Shown: positions 33,489-46,530, counted from the first letter of the stretch. The stretch: DNA of 64,000 nucleotides from Kalaharituber pfeilii (GCA_015179045.1 WHUZ01000093.1:124001-188000), one strand, 5' to 3'. Made by a program: numbers and translations. The notes: generated by a model not told the origin, from the letters alone.

Positions 33489-33543
33489 GATGGTAGCCTA
33501 TGCGGCGTTACGTGACTCAAAAGAAAAAAAAAAGAAAAAAATA
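33489..33543 (+). mobile_element. Family A-like retroposon tail, diverged
   Basis: GCCTATGCGGCGTTACGTGA followed by an A-rich run. No duplication seen. Confidence 0.45.
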
Positions 33544-34055
33544 AATTACTACCAATTAGCGGCTGAAGTACCGCCTTGGCAACATATCTGTATTTATAGA
33601 ACATGTAATATACGTAATGATTGACTGAATTGAGTAATTTCCATTGTGGTACAGCCAGCACAAGGTCATCTTGCAAATAACCTCTGGGCAGTTCACAGAG
33701 TATTGTAGATGCGAGTGGAATTGAGGAGATAGTGACTGCGGAAAGTGGAAGGAGGATGTGGTATGCTATAGCAGGATGTGTGAGTTAGATTTGGCAGGCG
33801 CCCACCTCTACATAGATGATCAGAATGGAATAGGCCAATACCGGGTTGTCGCTCTGGCATGAATGGATCTTTGATTTGTTCTTCTTTGTTCTTTGATTAT
33901 TTGGACTTCTTTCATTAATTCGTTGACATAGAATCTTTCTTTACTTTGTGATTCGAGTTAACACTTTCTTTGCTTCCTTTGTTGACATGTAGATTAAAAG
34001 TATGATAGCATGCTTGTTCTGTAATGAGGAAAGCAAGCAATCCATCCTTTCGGCA

Positions 34056-34094
34056 GGGCGGTACGGGAGTAATGATATAAAAAAAAAAAAAACT
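34056..34094 (+). mobile_element. Family B LINE 3'-tail insertion with 8-bp TSD
   Basis: GGGCGGTACGGGAGTAATGA, TATA and then an A run, the plus-strand form of the LINE 3' end. Flanked by tttcggca at 34048-34055 and 34095-34102. Confidence 0.65.
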
Positions 34095-37000
34095 TTTCGG
34101 CACTCTTGCAATACTACACTTCGCACCCAACATGTGAAGACAAGCCTTGTGTGTCTATCCGCCAGTTCCCAACTTTCCGATCACTCTGAGGCTAGTAGAC
34201 ACTACCGCACTCCTCTCACATTTGTCCCTTCAACCGGAGAACTGTACTGTAGAATACATGCCAGGCTTGATACCACACTACACTCTGGGAAGCAGGGCTA
34301 CGAGTGCGGTAGAGATGACTTTTCTTACTCATACCAAGGCGGGGCAGCGCAAGTGCATTCATTCCCCAATGGAGAAGGTGATACGAGAATTATAATTCCA
34401 ACGGAAGGAACTCCAGTCTCCCAAGATTTTTTTTTTTTTTTTTTTTCCCTTCATGTTCTTGTGGATACAAGCTAACTACTGTATAAAAGCATCAAAGTCA
34501 AAGGGGCGGGCATTGCCCCATATCCTGTCAATCTTGAAAGTATCATAAATCTTGTAGAAACGGTTCCATCGGATGTCTGAAACATCTGCAAGTTTGTCGA
34601 AATTTAGCGGGAGTCGGATATCGTTGGGAACGGTCGGATATCGTTGGGAACGGAGCGGAGCTTGGGAAAAGCCGTTAGATATGAAAAATTAATGCCCACT
34701 TGAAAAAAAAAAAGGATTCCCTGGGTTCGTATGCTTTTAGTGGGGCATCAAGGCGTGCATTCTGACAGGGGACAGGGGCTTGATTCACTAAAATTGTGCC
34801 TAAAGCCGATCACACGCCAAGTCAGGTGAGAATGGAATGCAAAAAAGCAATTGATGAGTGGGGAATAAGTATGATTCCAGCTGCCTTGAGATCGAGAACA
34901 AATGTCATTTAGTTTACCGGTGCTATTGGCAGGCTCTAGTTCATATGATTTCCATATGAATAGTTTCCATACGACAAGCGGTACCAGGAGGGCATGGGTG
35001 GTTTTTCGGGAACAAGAGCCCTGCTTTCACGCAAGCTGGAGTTTCCTTTCCTGGCCTTTACCAAGGTAAACAGGGTCAATCAATTGAAAGCAGTGAGATT
35101 TACTATACTAACCCTAAGACCTTACCAATGTCCCAACCAGCACCCTCAGAACCGATTGGACAGTATGATTGTGAAAGAATCTCCGGATTACTCAGATGCG
35201 ACCTGCCACACTCTAGCATACTTTAGCTGGGACTGAGAGCACTGCTCGGTACCTGGCTTGCAAATTGGGCAAACATTCCTACCTTCCGGAAGCTATACTC
35301 TCCAAACTCACAAGTTACACAAATCATATGAAGGACACTCAGTCGCACGGTGGAAATCTGGAAACAAGCTGAGAATGGATGACTAGTAATTCAACTAGGT
35401 TAACAGTACTTTAATTTGCTTAACTGCCATATTCCCCGTCACAGAAAATTGGATATGAGCACGAGCCTCTGCGGTGTCCATTTCAATATGGCTTGCTCGC
35501 TTGGCGGATTGATTGAAGTTGGTTTTGCATCCCTGCCTTCCTTGCGAGACGAATAGAATGTACTCGAATACATTCCTCGACTGCACTCTCAGGTTCTGCT
35601 GAGACTTGGAATGAGCCAAAGTCATTAGAAAGTGGCTAATGGAACGGAAGATGCCGTTGTTCGGCCATCATATGATATGCATCAGGTCGGGGAACTGGGG
35701 AATGAAACTGACGAAAGCTAAGTTCAGGTAGCTTGCGACAATCAAACCAACCGGAAACTTGTGGGACTTCCCGTTAGCGCTGCTGCTGGAGATTGATTGC
35801 ATGCGGTTGGTTGATCGCCCCCCATCTTCAAATGCTACAGTCAGAATTTAGCTGACAACGAGGGGGTAGAAATCCCTAAGGATGAGTGCGCCAGTGAAAA
35901 TTTCTGTCTCAACACCTGTTTGGTGCAACCGCGCATCATAGGGATCAAGCGAGAACAATCGGTCGGATAATATTCTACGCCTTGCAGGCAGGGGATTTCT
36001 TTTTTTTTTTTTCTTTTTGTTTTTCTGGGGTAGATGGTATCAGAATGTGTGGCGCGGGGAGGGTGATCAAGCTTTAAACATTACTTACATGCCTAGCCTG
36101 CAGTAGGGCAGCGGATCGGAAAACCCGCGGTCGGGAGAGGCAGTGAAGGAGCAAACAACCTTACTTCACAGAGCCAGTTGAGATGCTATTTGATCTCTAC
36201 TAGGCAGCCATGAGGAAAGTCGACGTTGCTGCGCCTGTTTCCAGGGCAAGTGGAGAATGTTCCTGGATGATGTTTCTCCCCTCATTCCATTGGCTAGACG
36301 CTTGCTTTTCCCGTGAGGGGCGGACAGCCACAGACAGGCTAACCCCATCCAGGCGCTGGTTCCTTGTGGCAAGGGCGATAGCGCCTCAATCTCGGCGCCT
36401 GCGCTGTGTCAGCCGGGATTGCTCACTGGCATGTGAGTGCATGAATTTCGACCAATCAGGCTAGGGGGCGTCTCCGAAGCGCCACACTTCGAGCCCGGGG
36501 CTGTTGGTTTGAGGGGTAGGAAATGTCATCGAGCTTCAGACAACTGTGGCCCCTAACAACGGTGGTGAGCCAGCGTGCGGCTGTGCGTGTGGACGGAGGT
36601 GTCACGAATGACTGCTGCAAGTGGCTATCGGAGCCGATAAAGTGGCTCTGTGTGTGAGTGCACCGTCAGGATTCTTTCTAACGCATGCGTGCGTGTGCTT
36701 GTGTGTGTGTGTGTGTGGATTCTGCAGGATACATTCGGAAGCGTGATGGGGATGTGGGGGTCAGAATGCCCTAGGGAAGCTGACGGTGCCCGCCAGCCTG
36801 GCCAACAACGGACCAGTTAACGGAGGATTTTGAGCTGCGGACGCGGCGCCCCTGCTCCCCATCAATGTACTAGTACTTACATTGGCAGAACATTACCCTT
36901 GACTGTCGCAATCTTGTACTTGTACTTCTGGACCGTCCGACAATTTGACCTGTGGCCGCAGGGCAGGGGCAAACCGCAGCGCTTTGCCGTCAACCCAGGT

Positions 37001-38291
37001 TCATTCCCGTTGCCCCCCAACGAATGTCCCGTCTCCCGGCAATATGACCCCGGCACCAGCCAGACGCCAGCAGCCGGGCGTGCAGGGATCGCAAGGCGCA
37101 AGGAGCGAAAGGCCAATATTCGGAATCCATCCGTGCGTGCGCAGGTAGCTGCTAGGGGGAGGTTACCGTGCTGACCAGCTCTGTTGTGAGTAGAGGAACC
37201 TGGACGTACATGCATTTGCAATTTGCCAGATCGATGTTATGGACGAGCGCTTGACACCGTCAAGGTGGAACACAGGCGGTGCGCAAGCACACCAGCTCAC
37301 ACACCGCCCGGCACACCCACTCCACACCAGGTCTCTTTTTCCTCGCCCTTTTCTTTTTGCTCGCAGGGAAAGGAAATTTCTGTTCCAGAAAGAAGGCACG
37401 GGCTGGTGTGGGCTGGGAGGGTGGTGGCTGCTTGGAGTGTGCTAGGGTGCGACACGGTACACATCACATCCATTCCTTCGAGTCATAGCTCAGCGTCGCT
37501 GTGCGTGTGCGGTGTTTAGGCATGAGAAAAGAAAAGAAAAGAAAAGGGTGGTGGCCCTACCATGATCCCGGCTTTGCCACAGCGGAAGGGAAGGGGAAAA
37601 ATAAAAGCGGAATCGAAGGGCAGAAAAAGAGAGCACCGCTTTGATCTAGGCCTTCTTCTCTCGCTCAACTACTTCTTACCACCTTTTGGTTAATTAATTG
37701 GCTTGATAGTCCGTGTGATTAAGCTGCCGTTGCAAGCTGTCAGGAGGTGGTGCAGCTGCTCCCGTCAGTCTCACAAGCTTCCTAAGAACAACACACATCA
37801 GACTTGCGTTATTAGGAGGGCCTCGTCCGCTCGTTACCTCAGATTCGCGAAAGCATAAATTATTGCTGCAACTGCGAACCCGGTGTCCGACCTCTCGCTG
37901 CGCTTGCCTTTCCAGAACACAAACTAGAAACGCGCCGACCACCGCCGACCACGGGCCCACCGCAGCCCCGGCGCTCGCCCTGCGCACAACCACCCACACC
38001 GACCCGCGCCTGGACACTCGGCCACGGTACCCCAGCAACCGTCTCACGCTAACAGGGCAAGCAAGCAGACTAAGTGAAATAAATACTTAATTACGGCCGC
38101 GTCCTCCCCCCCCCCCACTCTCTGTTCCTGATCAGACCGATCTTCGATTCAGACAAACAAAATCGACAATCTGTAGCAGCAAAACAACGACCACAACATC
38201 ATCACTGCTCACGCATACATAATCACGACCGCTGCCACTACGATTCAATCCTCTATATAGCACCGTTGCAACACAGTAATCCTACACAGCT
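34095..38291. other. Intergenic, partly GC-rich, no supported gene
   Basis: Short overlapping frames on both strands, with no domains. Poly-T tracts lie at about 34428-34446 and 36001-36014. A GT microsatellite lies near 36699-36716 and an AAAAG repeat near 37525-37548. The GC-rich stretch from about 36800 to 38290 probably includes the promoter and 5' UTR of the 38292 gene; a run of C lies at about 38107-38117. Confidence 0.45.
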
Positions 38292-39245
38292 ATGTGCGAT
38301 TCTAGTCCATTCTCCTCTTTCTTGTCCGCTCATCCGGCATGGGCCTCACCACGCTCACCCTCATTATGCCCTGACTACTCCTTCCCACCCACATCGAGCT
38401 ACCGCCGAACATCCTCCACTTGCAGCTCCGTATCTCCTAAATCCAGCATCTACCACGGCCGCCGCGGCGCCGTCGTTGCATCCATGGAATCTGACTGCAA
38501 TTCGGACTTACCGACCCCACTAGAACAGATCCGCCGAGGCTCAATATCAACTGCTTTCAACACAATGGGTATCAACAATGCCCCTTTACGAGGCCTACCA
38601 ATGCCAGTGATGAGGCATTCTCAGACATACACCCAAAGCTTGCTGTCGCCACCGTCGTCGCCTAGGGAGCCACCGGCGATGGAGATTGAGGAGACTGAGG
38701 AAGAATTGGAGGTGGCGGAGGAGATGAGGGAGTATGATGACAGGAGATTTCAGAGACAGATCATGTCTAGGCTACAGGCATTGAACCGGACTCACGTCGA
38801 GGAGGCGGAGAGCGAAGGGATACCTTCGGTGACGGTAGAACCCACCTCGAAATTCACACCCCCTCCTTCCCCGCGCCCGTTCTCAAGCCTTGAGCTCCCC
38901 GCGCGACAATCAGACCGCAGCGGAAGCGGCATCGGCGCTAGGTGCAGAGCGCGCAGTTTGAAGCCTTCGCCGTGCTCTTCTGCCGTGCCTTCACCGCTTC
39001 CATCGCCAAGGCTATCAAAGGCAGGACGGCGTGTGTCATTGCCTGCTAACTCCTCAGCGGTTCCATCCGCGAGCACGGGCCACACGTCCGCAAGGGGAGC
39101 AGTCAAGAAGTCAAACTCGTCGATGGGAAGCAGGAGGGGGAGTGCAAAGGGCTGGGAGAGCTTGGTGGTTGCGGGTGGTTTGTTCAAGAGCGGGTGGAGC
39201 TGGGAGAGTGCGTATGGGAAGGGAGTGGGCGATGAGGGGCAGTGA
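38292..39245 (+). CDS. Ser/Pro-rich, probably disordered protein, 317 aa
   Basis: A single open frame from ATG 38292 with strong fungal-style codon use. M65 (38484) is an alternative start. It is almost entirely low-complexity: Ser/Pro-rich blocks (SLLSPPSSPREPP near 115-128, TPPPSPRPFSSLELP near 190-205), an acidic helix (EIEETEEELEVAEEMREYDD near 131-150) and basic Ser motifs of the R-R-x-S type (RRGSIST, RRVSLPA, SRRGSAKG) that look like kinase sites. The C-terminus is aromatic and hydrophobic (WESLVVAGGLFKSGWSWESA). It resembles many fungal proteins of unknown function thought to be regulatory or scaffold proteins. No enzymatic domain, signal peptide or membrane span is visible. Confidence 0.7.
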   Translation: MCDSSPFSSFLSAHPAWASPRSPSLCPDYSFPPTSSYRRTSSTCSSVSPKSSIYHGRRGAVVASMESDCNSDLPTPLEQIRRGSISTAFNTMGINNAPLRGLPMPVMRHSQTYTQSLLSPPSSPREPPAMEIEETEEELEVAEEMREYDDRRFQRQIMSRLQALNRTHVEEAESEGIPSVTVEPTSKFTPPPSPRPFSSLELPARQSDRSGSGIGARCRARSLKPSPCSSAVPSPLPSPRLSKAGRRVSLPANSSAVPSASTGHTSARGAVKKSNSSMGSRRGSAKGWESLVVAGGLFKSGWSWESAYGKGVGDEGQ

Positions 39246-41334
39246 AGAAAGCCTGCGTTTGTCACAGTGAAACTTGATGACCTCATAACCTATTCCAAAT
39301 CCGTTATCAGTCCAAACCTTTTCAACTTTGCATCAACGGAGCATTTGGTCAATGGCATTCATATTCGAGATTTAATTCTGCACAGCGTTCTTTCTCCTTC
39401 ACCGAACCATTAATTCGTTTACTGGGGACATTAAAAAAGTGGGATTGGATTCGGATTGGAGGAGTTTATCCTTCCTTGCCTTCCTTACCTCTCTTATTCT
39501 CATCGTCCTTGACACTAGTATCTTTCTTCACCCAATAGACTGGAATGGCAGCTTTGCTCATCAATTCCGCGATTTTTTTTTTCCTTCACAATATGCTTAC
39601 CTTTTTTACTCTTGAATTCATTTTCCTTTTGAATTTGATTTATGGTGGGAAAACATTCGAACGGCGGAACGAGCTTGGAGGGCTTTGGGGGATTTTCTAA
39701 CAACAGTCTCATCATTTCCGGTCGGCGCATCAAAGTATTCTTTGCTGTTTGAGCTTTTTTGTTTGTGTGACTTATGATTTATTCTCTTTTTGCCGGTTTG
39801 CTTGGGGTCCCTTTTAAGGTGGCATTTTTGGCATTTTCTTTTTCATTTTTTCCGCCTTTTCTTTTCCTGGGTTCATTGGTCGCGCTTTGGGGCTTTTATC
39901 ATCTCTTGTGTATTTTGTGGCTTTGCTTTCTTTTTTATGCTTTATGGAACGAAAGGGAGTATATACAATTTTGATATATATACAATTGCACCTAACTAAC
40001 TGGGAATTGTTTTGGGTTTTTATTCTTTATTTCTTTTTGCAAATTGGCAGTTTGTGGAGGAACTATGGAAGAGGGGGCGGGGGATAAGGAAATTGGTGAG
40101 AAAGTGATGAAAAGAGATGGAATTGAAGTTTGTAGTGTACGGATAGGGGTAGGAAAAAAGGTAGCCTCGTAGGATAAGGAAATAGTTGCTCTATCTACTA
40201 CAGCATAGTTGAACTGTGAGGATGGTGGAAGGGAGGATAAGAATGAATAAAAAGCATATATTTGAAAATAAATAAAATAAAAAACAATGCATGTGTGCTG
40301 AGCCTTTGTTCGTATCGTGGGGCTGGTTACGAGACTACCGTGGGGAAGTTTTTGTGATCCTCTCGTATATCTAGGTACAACCAAATGTGACTGAGAGACA
40401 GGGTACTAGTACAAGGCTATGCCCCCCCACCGCCCCCCACGGCGGAGGCGAACTACCGACTGAGGCGATTAAACTCTTTAAACTTATTGAGCAGGGCTTT
40501 TTTCTTCTTTTCTGTCCATGTATGATACAACTTGTATGTTATAATTGTAGGTAGCAAGGCGCTGGGAGGGGAAACAGTATGCTCTGGGGGAGCAGTGCCC
40601 TTCATTCGCCCCACCCTCCCCTGGCAAGCAAGGCTTTTTGAAAGCCCGTGCAGGGAATCGCAAACTCGGGTTTTGGTTGGGAAAAAGCCGGGGGGGCGGC
40701 GGCGGCGGCGGAGGAGGAGTCGAGCTGAGAGAGGGGGAAGGGGGGGCAATTGCAAGGATTGAGGGGGGGGCTTGGCTTGGAAATCCTTTTTTTTTTTTTT
40801 TTTTTTTTTTGGTTTCTCGAGGTGGGAGTGTATTTTGAATTATAAAGATTATTATAATTGATTTTGTATGTCTTTTCGGAGATGTCGGTTTCTGGGATAT
40901 AGTTTATGTAAGGTGCGTGTAGATATATGATTTGTTCCATTTTGAATTTTTTTTTTTTTTTTTTAGGGGGTTATGTAAACGAAGTAAGGAAATATGCCTT
41001 TTTTTTTTTTTTTTTTTTCTTTTTTTTCATATTGTTGTAAATGATAAAACTTTTCTGCCTGTGCTACTTCAAAAACGGGGGGGCGCGGGAAAGGGAAAAA
41101 AAAGAAAAAAAGAAAGGAAACAAAGCAAAACAAAAACAAAAGTAACTACAACTGCAACGCAAAACAAAAACAAAAAAAAATTTTTTGTTGAGAGAGACAT
41201 TCGGAGAATAGGACGCAATCTGATTACAGCGTTCCATCACAGTGACGAGGTGGTGGCACGAAGGAAAAGTTCTTGGCATTGTGAGACTATGTGAAGCTAT
41301 GAGTTTTATACTACAGCCAATCGTGCTCCCGAAT
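39246..41334. other. Intergenic with dense homopolymer tracts
   Basis: T, A and G runs dominate from about 39560 to 41180 (for example poly-T at 40788-40811 and 40999-41018). The open frames there are artefacts of these runs. No gene recognised. Confidence 0.6.
40323..40336 (-). mobile_element. 14-bp micro-insertion with 9-bp flanking repeat (8/9)
   Basis: CTGGTTACGAGACT is the reverse complement of AGTCTCGTAACCAG, the terminus of the 22803 MITE. Flanked by atcgtgggg (40314-40322) and accgtgggg (40337-40345). It is the opposite orientation to the copy at 1314. Confidence 0.65.
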
Positions 41335-41391
41335 TAGTCTCCGATCAATTCCGGAAGCTCCGCTTTTAGTCAGTGTCTGTTTACGGGACGA
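41335..41391. mobile_element. 57-bp diverged MITE of the TAGTCT family
   Basis: Starts TAGTCTCCGATC and ends with GTCTGTTTACGGGACGA, a mutated form of the right TIR (GTCTGGTTACGAGACTA). Internal CTCCGCTTTTAGTCAGTG matches the 22803 element. Flanks ctcccgaat (41326-41334) and ataccgaat (41392-41400) agree at 7 of 9. An older, internally deleted copy. Confidence 0.7.
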
Positions 41392-41770
41392 ATACCGAAT
41401 GTAGCTGGCAAACATACTTTGTTCAATACCAAGCATCGGTACTGTAGTTAGAGATAGAGAGTGGGGTGGATTAGAAAGATCTAGGTACTGTGGGGTTGAT
41501 GATCATAGAGAATCAGTCTAAGTCTATGAACATGTCCTTTTCCCCTTATACAGCCTCTGCCTTCCCTTCACTTCCTCCTACAGTCACCACACCTGACTCT
41601 GCTATTCACTCTGCGAAGCCTCTCATCTAACCATCCGCTCATGGGTTATTCATTCCCAGCTCCCCTTTGCTACTTACAGTACATGGGATTTCCTCAACTT
41701 CATGTTCGGCCATTAGCTCTAACCAGCCACGCCTGTCACATGCCAAACGCTGAGGCATAATATCCGTTAT

Positions 41771-42013
41771 CTCCTTGAAGTCGCGAGACATGCTTCCGAG
41801 AGGACCCATAACACAACAACTCAACAAAAAATGCACCTTTTTATATTTTGAAAACAGATTTCAATTCTCTGATGTCCATTCCTGTGGTCTATTATTTTTA
41901 TGTAATTCTTTTCCTATTTTATTGATTTTCTGTTGATTTTTTTGAAGGCTACTCAAATGTCGTGTGTCGGGGGAGGGGGGGTGCTCGGATGCATGTCTCG
42001 CGACTCCAAGGGG
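41771..42013. mobile_element. MITE copy 2, terminal inverted repeats with GTCGCGAGACATGC
   Basis: CTCCTTGAAGTCGCGAGACA then TGCTTCCGAG at the left pairs with CTCGGATGCATGTCTCGCGA then CTCCAAGGGG at the right. The interior is homologous to 12222-12467. No coding capacity. The target duplication is not clear. Confidence 0.75.
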
Positions 42014-45000
42014 TAACAAGGTGTGACACTGGTGCCAAGTGTTCGGCAAGGGATTCGCTATAGCGAGGTTCCTTATAGCAAGGGCAGATTGTACGCCCAA
42101 GCGCATAACGGTAGAACGGGATCACCTGTGAATGCAAGGAGGTCATCTCGACAGACCGGGTTTGCTTGCACTCCATCAGGGTAACGGCGATTGAGGTTTG
42201 TTGCTACATTCTGAATGAAACAAATCTCATAGGAAGTAACTTGTGCCTGTATTTTCTGGTAAGTACAAGAATGGCAATAGTAAATATATATGCATGAGGG
42301 TACAAACTCTCATAAGACTTGGTCAAAGCGGCGTCCCAGCTCTTGCATTCTCTTCCAGAATTATTTGCAGTATTACAGTAGCGACCATCACTACGACGAA
42401 AAGTGTCTCTGGGACTCCATGCCAATGCTTGGTGGACTTCGGCGGCCCGCAAGTTAAGTGTAAATGCGGAAGGCAAAGAAACAGATCGCTTCACCTAAAT
42501 GTTTTGTTGTTAGTATAACATTTGGATCATTAGGTGATTGGCTATTAGTGGGATTTGGTTTCCAAGAATTGGATAATGCTCGAGTGATTAGTTGAGGAGC
42601 TACTTGAGCCATTGAGAGCAAACTGGAGAGCAGAGAAAAGTTATGTGTTGTCGTTCGTTGCAGACTCGCCGTTCTTTGTTCTATTCAAAGAGATATAAAT
42701 GAGAATGATATCGAGGTTGTGGAAGTGGGAAGCGGAGGGTCTCAGCCCTGCCAAGGCCGCCGCCAGATTTCTCGGCATTGGAAATGATATGCTTACTCAG
42801 CTCTCTATGGTGGTTGTAATCTCATGCCAACGGGGAGGGCAATACCAGTAACCAAAGAGTACTCTACTAATTTTGCTTTCTACGGCATAGAAAAGTGGAC
42901 CCCATTTCTTTGAGCGATCCGAACGAATGCAACGCACCTGCTGAGTTTGTGTGCGCGTGAAGTAGGGGTGGGGCTCAGGTGGTGAGTTCAGTCGTGCGTG
43001 GGGGCGCATGAGGCTCTGGCTCTTGCTATTGAAACCTTTTTCACATGACGATGGGAATCAAGGTACGAGATAAGAGGGAGTCATTCGATGTCGTTATCAT
43101 GATATGATTGCCTCTGGGGAGTAACAGTTGTAGGTACCAAAGTCACCCTTAAAAAGGAATGACGAGATCTGCCATTACTTTATTGATCATACTTCAATAT
43201 AAATAAATTGATACGCACTCATGCCCAGGCCCAAGGCTAATGCCCTAGAAACAGCTTCTAGAACGTGACAATTGCTCATCGATTCAGTTAGTATCACTGC
43301 TTTATTTCCTCCGCCAAAAAAAAACTTGCTCAAGCCTGAATTGCAATATATCTATATTGCAGTTTTTCCATTGATGCATATATCGTCACTTCATTTATAA
43401 AAAACTAATCATCATATTCACTACATCAATCGGATATTTCAAAGCGTCACCACACACACACTCACACACATCTAGTTACCGGCGACTTGAGATTTACTAC
43501 ACTTAATTAATCGCACTTTAAAAATCGGTCGCCTATCCGCGATATATCCTATTATACCGGTTTTTTTTTATTTCGGAAATGTCAGACTGAAACTTGAATA
43601 CATGTAGGAAGGAAACAGTACGCCAGGCTGACTGGCTCATTTGCTCAAGCATTTTATTTTACTTCACCGGTCAGAGTGAACCCTTGAACGTAACGTGTAA
43701 GGTGATATTAGGTCAAAATCTTGATTCCATGTTTATAAAAATGTTTTTTGCCTTACTCTACATCATCGTTATTCTCTGGACCAAGTCATCAATGTCCTAT
43801 ATGGTGTTTTGGTGATACATATCTTGCATAAAAACTCCGTACTGGGCTGTACTGTTACAACCTTGCATAATTGTGAGTTTCGAACTGGCGGTGCTTGCCT
43901 CCCCACGTGTATGGGAAGAAGCGTTCTTTGGGTTCTGATAGGCTAGGCAGATCACACCCCCTTTCAATCCCTTTTCCGTCCCCCTCTTCTGCCCCGCTCC
44001 GCCCCCCTCCGCCTCGAGTAAAAACGAAGCCTCAAAAACACAGCAATGCGACCCTAGCTTCCTCCTTCCTTCTTCAAACCCGCGCGCTGTCTTCCGATAT
44101 ATTTTGATGAATATCGTTAAAGCACCGCGGCGGCGTCCAATACATTTTCTTCCCTTCCACCCCCCCACTCTCATTTCCCTTCCCCACCTTTTTCTAGAGG
44201 TACAGTACTAGGCTGATGCGACATATCTATCCGTCCAATTGAATCCCCATGTGCCTTATTGAGGTAACTCGTATTCAACAAAGGTCCCATCACATGCATA
44301 CGAGTCTTCTTTTTGGTCTAAAAATCACGCATTAGCCAATCATGATTTACTTTATGTATGGATGCTCAAACATAGGGAGCTAGAAATGCAAATTAATGAA
44401 TCAACGAAAGGGTAGGAGCGGATACTATGAACCACACTGCTATGAACCAGCCCAACCCTGTTTGAACCAAAATTTTTAGGGAAAAAGTTGGCTAAGTCTC
44501 AAATTCGGAGCTTTAGATCTGATGAAATCGGTGCTTGCTTTCTCTTCTCTTCTATCACATCTAGAGCCACACATATACTCGATATGCATTGGTTGATCCT
44601 TGTTACAACCAAAACCGGATTCCCATATTCGGCAACTTTGAACCTGGCTAATGGATTATCTCTTGACCATGTATATCACATGGCGCCAAAGAATAAAAAA
44701 CAAGTTAACGGGTTTGCCGTTCCAGCCTTGCAATTATTTGCAGCTGACCGCCAGGGGTTGCCTTAGAGTTACCTTTGGAGTAAGTCGCGATGAGAGGGGT
44801 ACGACTAACGCATCCGGACCAGTGGCCACTGGCCATTGAATTCACGTTGCAAATGAGTGGTAACAGTGGGAGCTGTACGTACATGTGAACAACTAGCTTG
44901 CAAGTTGTCACACGCCTCAGCTGACTTGCAAAGATGGCTACGTGGGTGAATCTGGAACGAGCGAGATTTCGATTATTCCTGCAGAATGCAGAAGCCACAA

Positions 45001-46475
45001 TGCATGTATAACGCATGCATGCGAGTATGTTCGGATGTGCAGGGGGGCGCAGTACTTCTGATACCCAGACTTTCTTCCTTTGGTTAAATGGACCATGTGC
45101 GGGAAATTGGTTAGTTCCAAATTTATAACCTGTAGATGTACTCGTATGCTATAATAACTTGCCATGTTCGACTGCACTTTATGCAGTCACGTGGATGGAA
45201 CTAATTTGTTCGGAGCATTGTGGAAAGTCATGTTACCTGCGGCGCATGACGTAGGCCCGGAACTACACCGTATTATCAGCTCCTTACCATATCTTCTGAA
45301 ACCGCATTGCGTACAAACCTCCTCACAGTCACTGTTGTGGATGATAACTAGAATTAACTAAATCACTGAGCCCCTCAATCAGTCCAGCGTACTGCCATCA
45401 CCTCATGTCCATGATCCTTGGTTTACCGAATAGTTCTGCCTTACCAGTTGGCAATCTATACCTGCATTGCTCAACCCCAGCACATCACGCCTTCTGCCGT
45501 GCCGTGTCCTCTGAATGGGGCCAGCATCCACTCGAAGTATATGAAAAAAATGCTGGCACAGGTGTATTCGCAGAGCTTTGTATTTCTTATGCCAGAAATA
45601 GGCTATATCGCCTATCGATTAACCAACGTGGTCTTCCAATATCCCTACCCTGCAAGCGATCGGGCCAACGGCAATGCCACATCGTTAAGGCGTGACAGGG
45701 GCAATTTGAGCGTGCCGAACATTCTCAAATAGACGACGAATCTCGCCTTCGGTGCATTCTACTCGAGTAGTAGCAAATCAAGATCGAGGGCGAGAGGGAA
45801 GCCGGATAACATGTGGGGCGGATAACAGTGAGGCGGATAGCGATGCGTCCCCGCCCAAGAACCGCGACTGGTGCGAAATGATGGACGCTTCAGGTGTGCA
45901 CCGCCTCGCATCATCCTTGGGAATCGATCTTGGCGCATGCAGCGCATATTGATGAGGCCTATAATCTATTGGTAGGCGGAGACCATATCACAATTTGCAT
46001 TTGGTGTGTGTTTCGCAAACTTTGCCTAACGGACCGTTGCATTCTAGGAGCTCGCTAATGCGGCATCCGTGACCTACCTCGGTGTGGAGTAGTGCGGCAC
46101 GGGGCCGAATTTGGAACCGAGGTCGAGAGTAGTCTGGGCCGAGAGATGATCCATAAAGTGAGCACCTCAAATCATGTGACATGCAGTGGAATCAAACTTT
46201 CTTTGAGTGGCATTATTTTTCATTGAACGCTCAGTGGGCATTTGCAGATGGGAAACCCCCCATAAGCGGCATACGGAGTCCTGGGCAGACATAATAACCT
46301 CGCCCATGTGCACATATTGTGAATCCAGGACATACAAAGACCCCAGGACTTTCAATCTCAAGTTTAGGTATGTACTGTTCTCATGCCTAGACTATTATTT
46401 TCGGCCTTCAACCGTAGTATGTACAATCCCTATGCGGTCTCCGGCATAACAGCTTATTTCAGACATCATCACCTG
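42014..46475. other. Intergenic, no recognised gene
   Basis: 42050-42093 (GCTATAGCGAGGTTCC, then TTATAGCAAGG) looks like a decayed pogo-type end. A CA/CT microsatellite lies near 43449-43470. Frames up to about 125 aa overlap on both strands without motifs. Confidence 0.4.
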
Positions 46476-46530
46476 CCCTGCCATGGCGAATGGCTGCAAG
46501 CGGGGTTACGTGATAAAAAAAAAAAAAAAG
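46476..46530 (+). mobile_element. Family A poly-A retroposon
   Basis: CCCTGCCATGGCGAATGGCT then GCAAGCGGGGTTACGTGAT and an A tract. No clear duplication. Confidence 0.65.

Noticed and set aside
38792..39286. 164-aa minus-strand ORF
   Set aside because: Antisense shadow of the Ser/Pro-rich gene at 38292-39245.
46132..46150. TAGTCTGGGC between similar CGAGAG flanks as another micro-insertion
   Set aside because: The insert would be only about 7 bp and the flanks match imperfectly; too weak to count.
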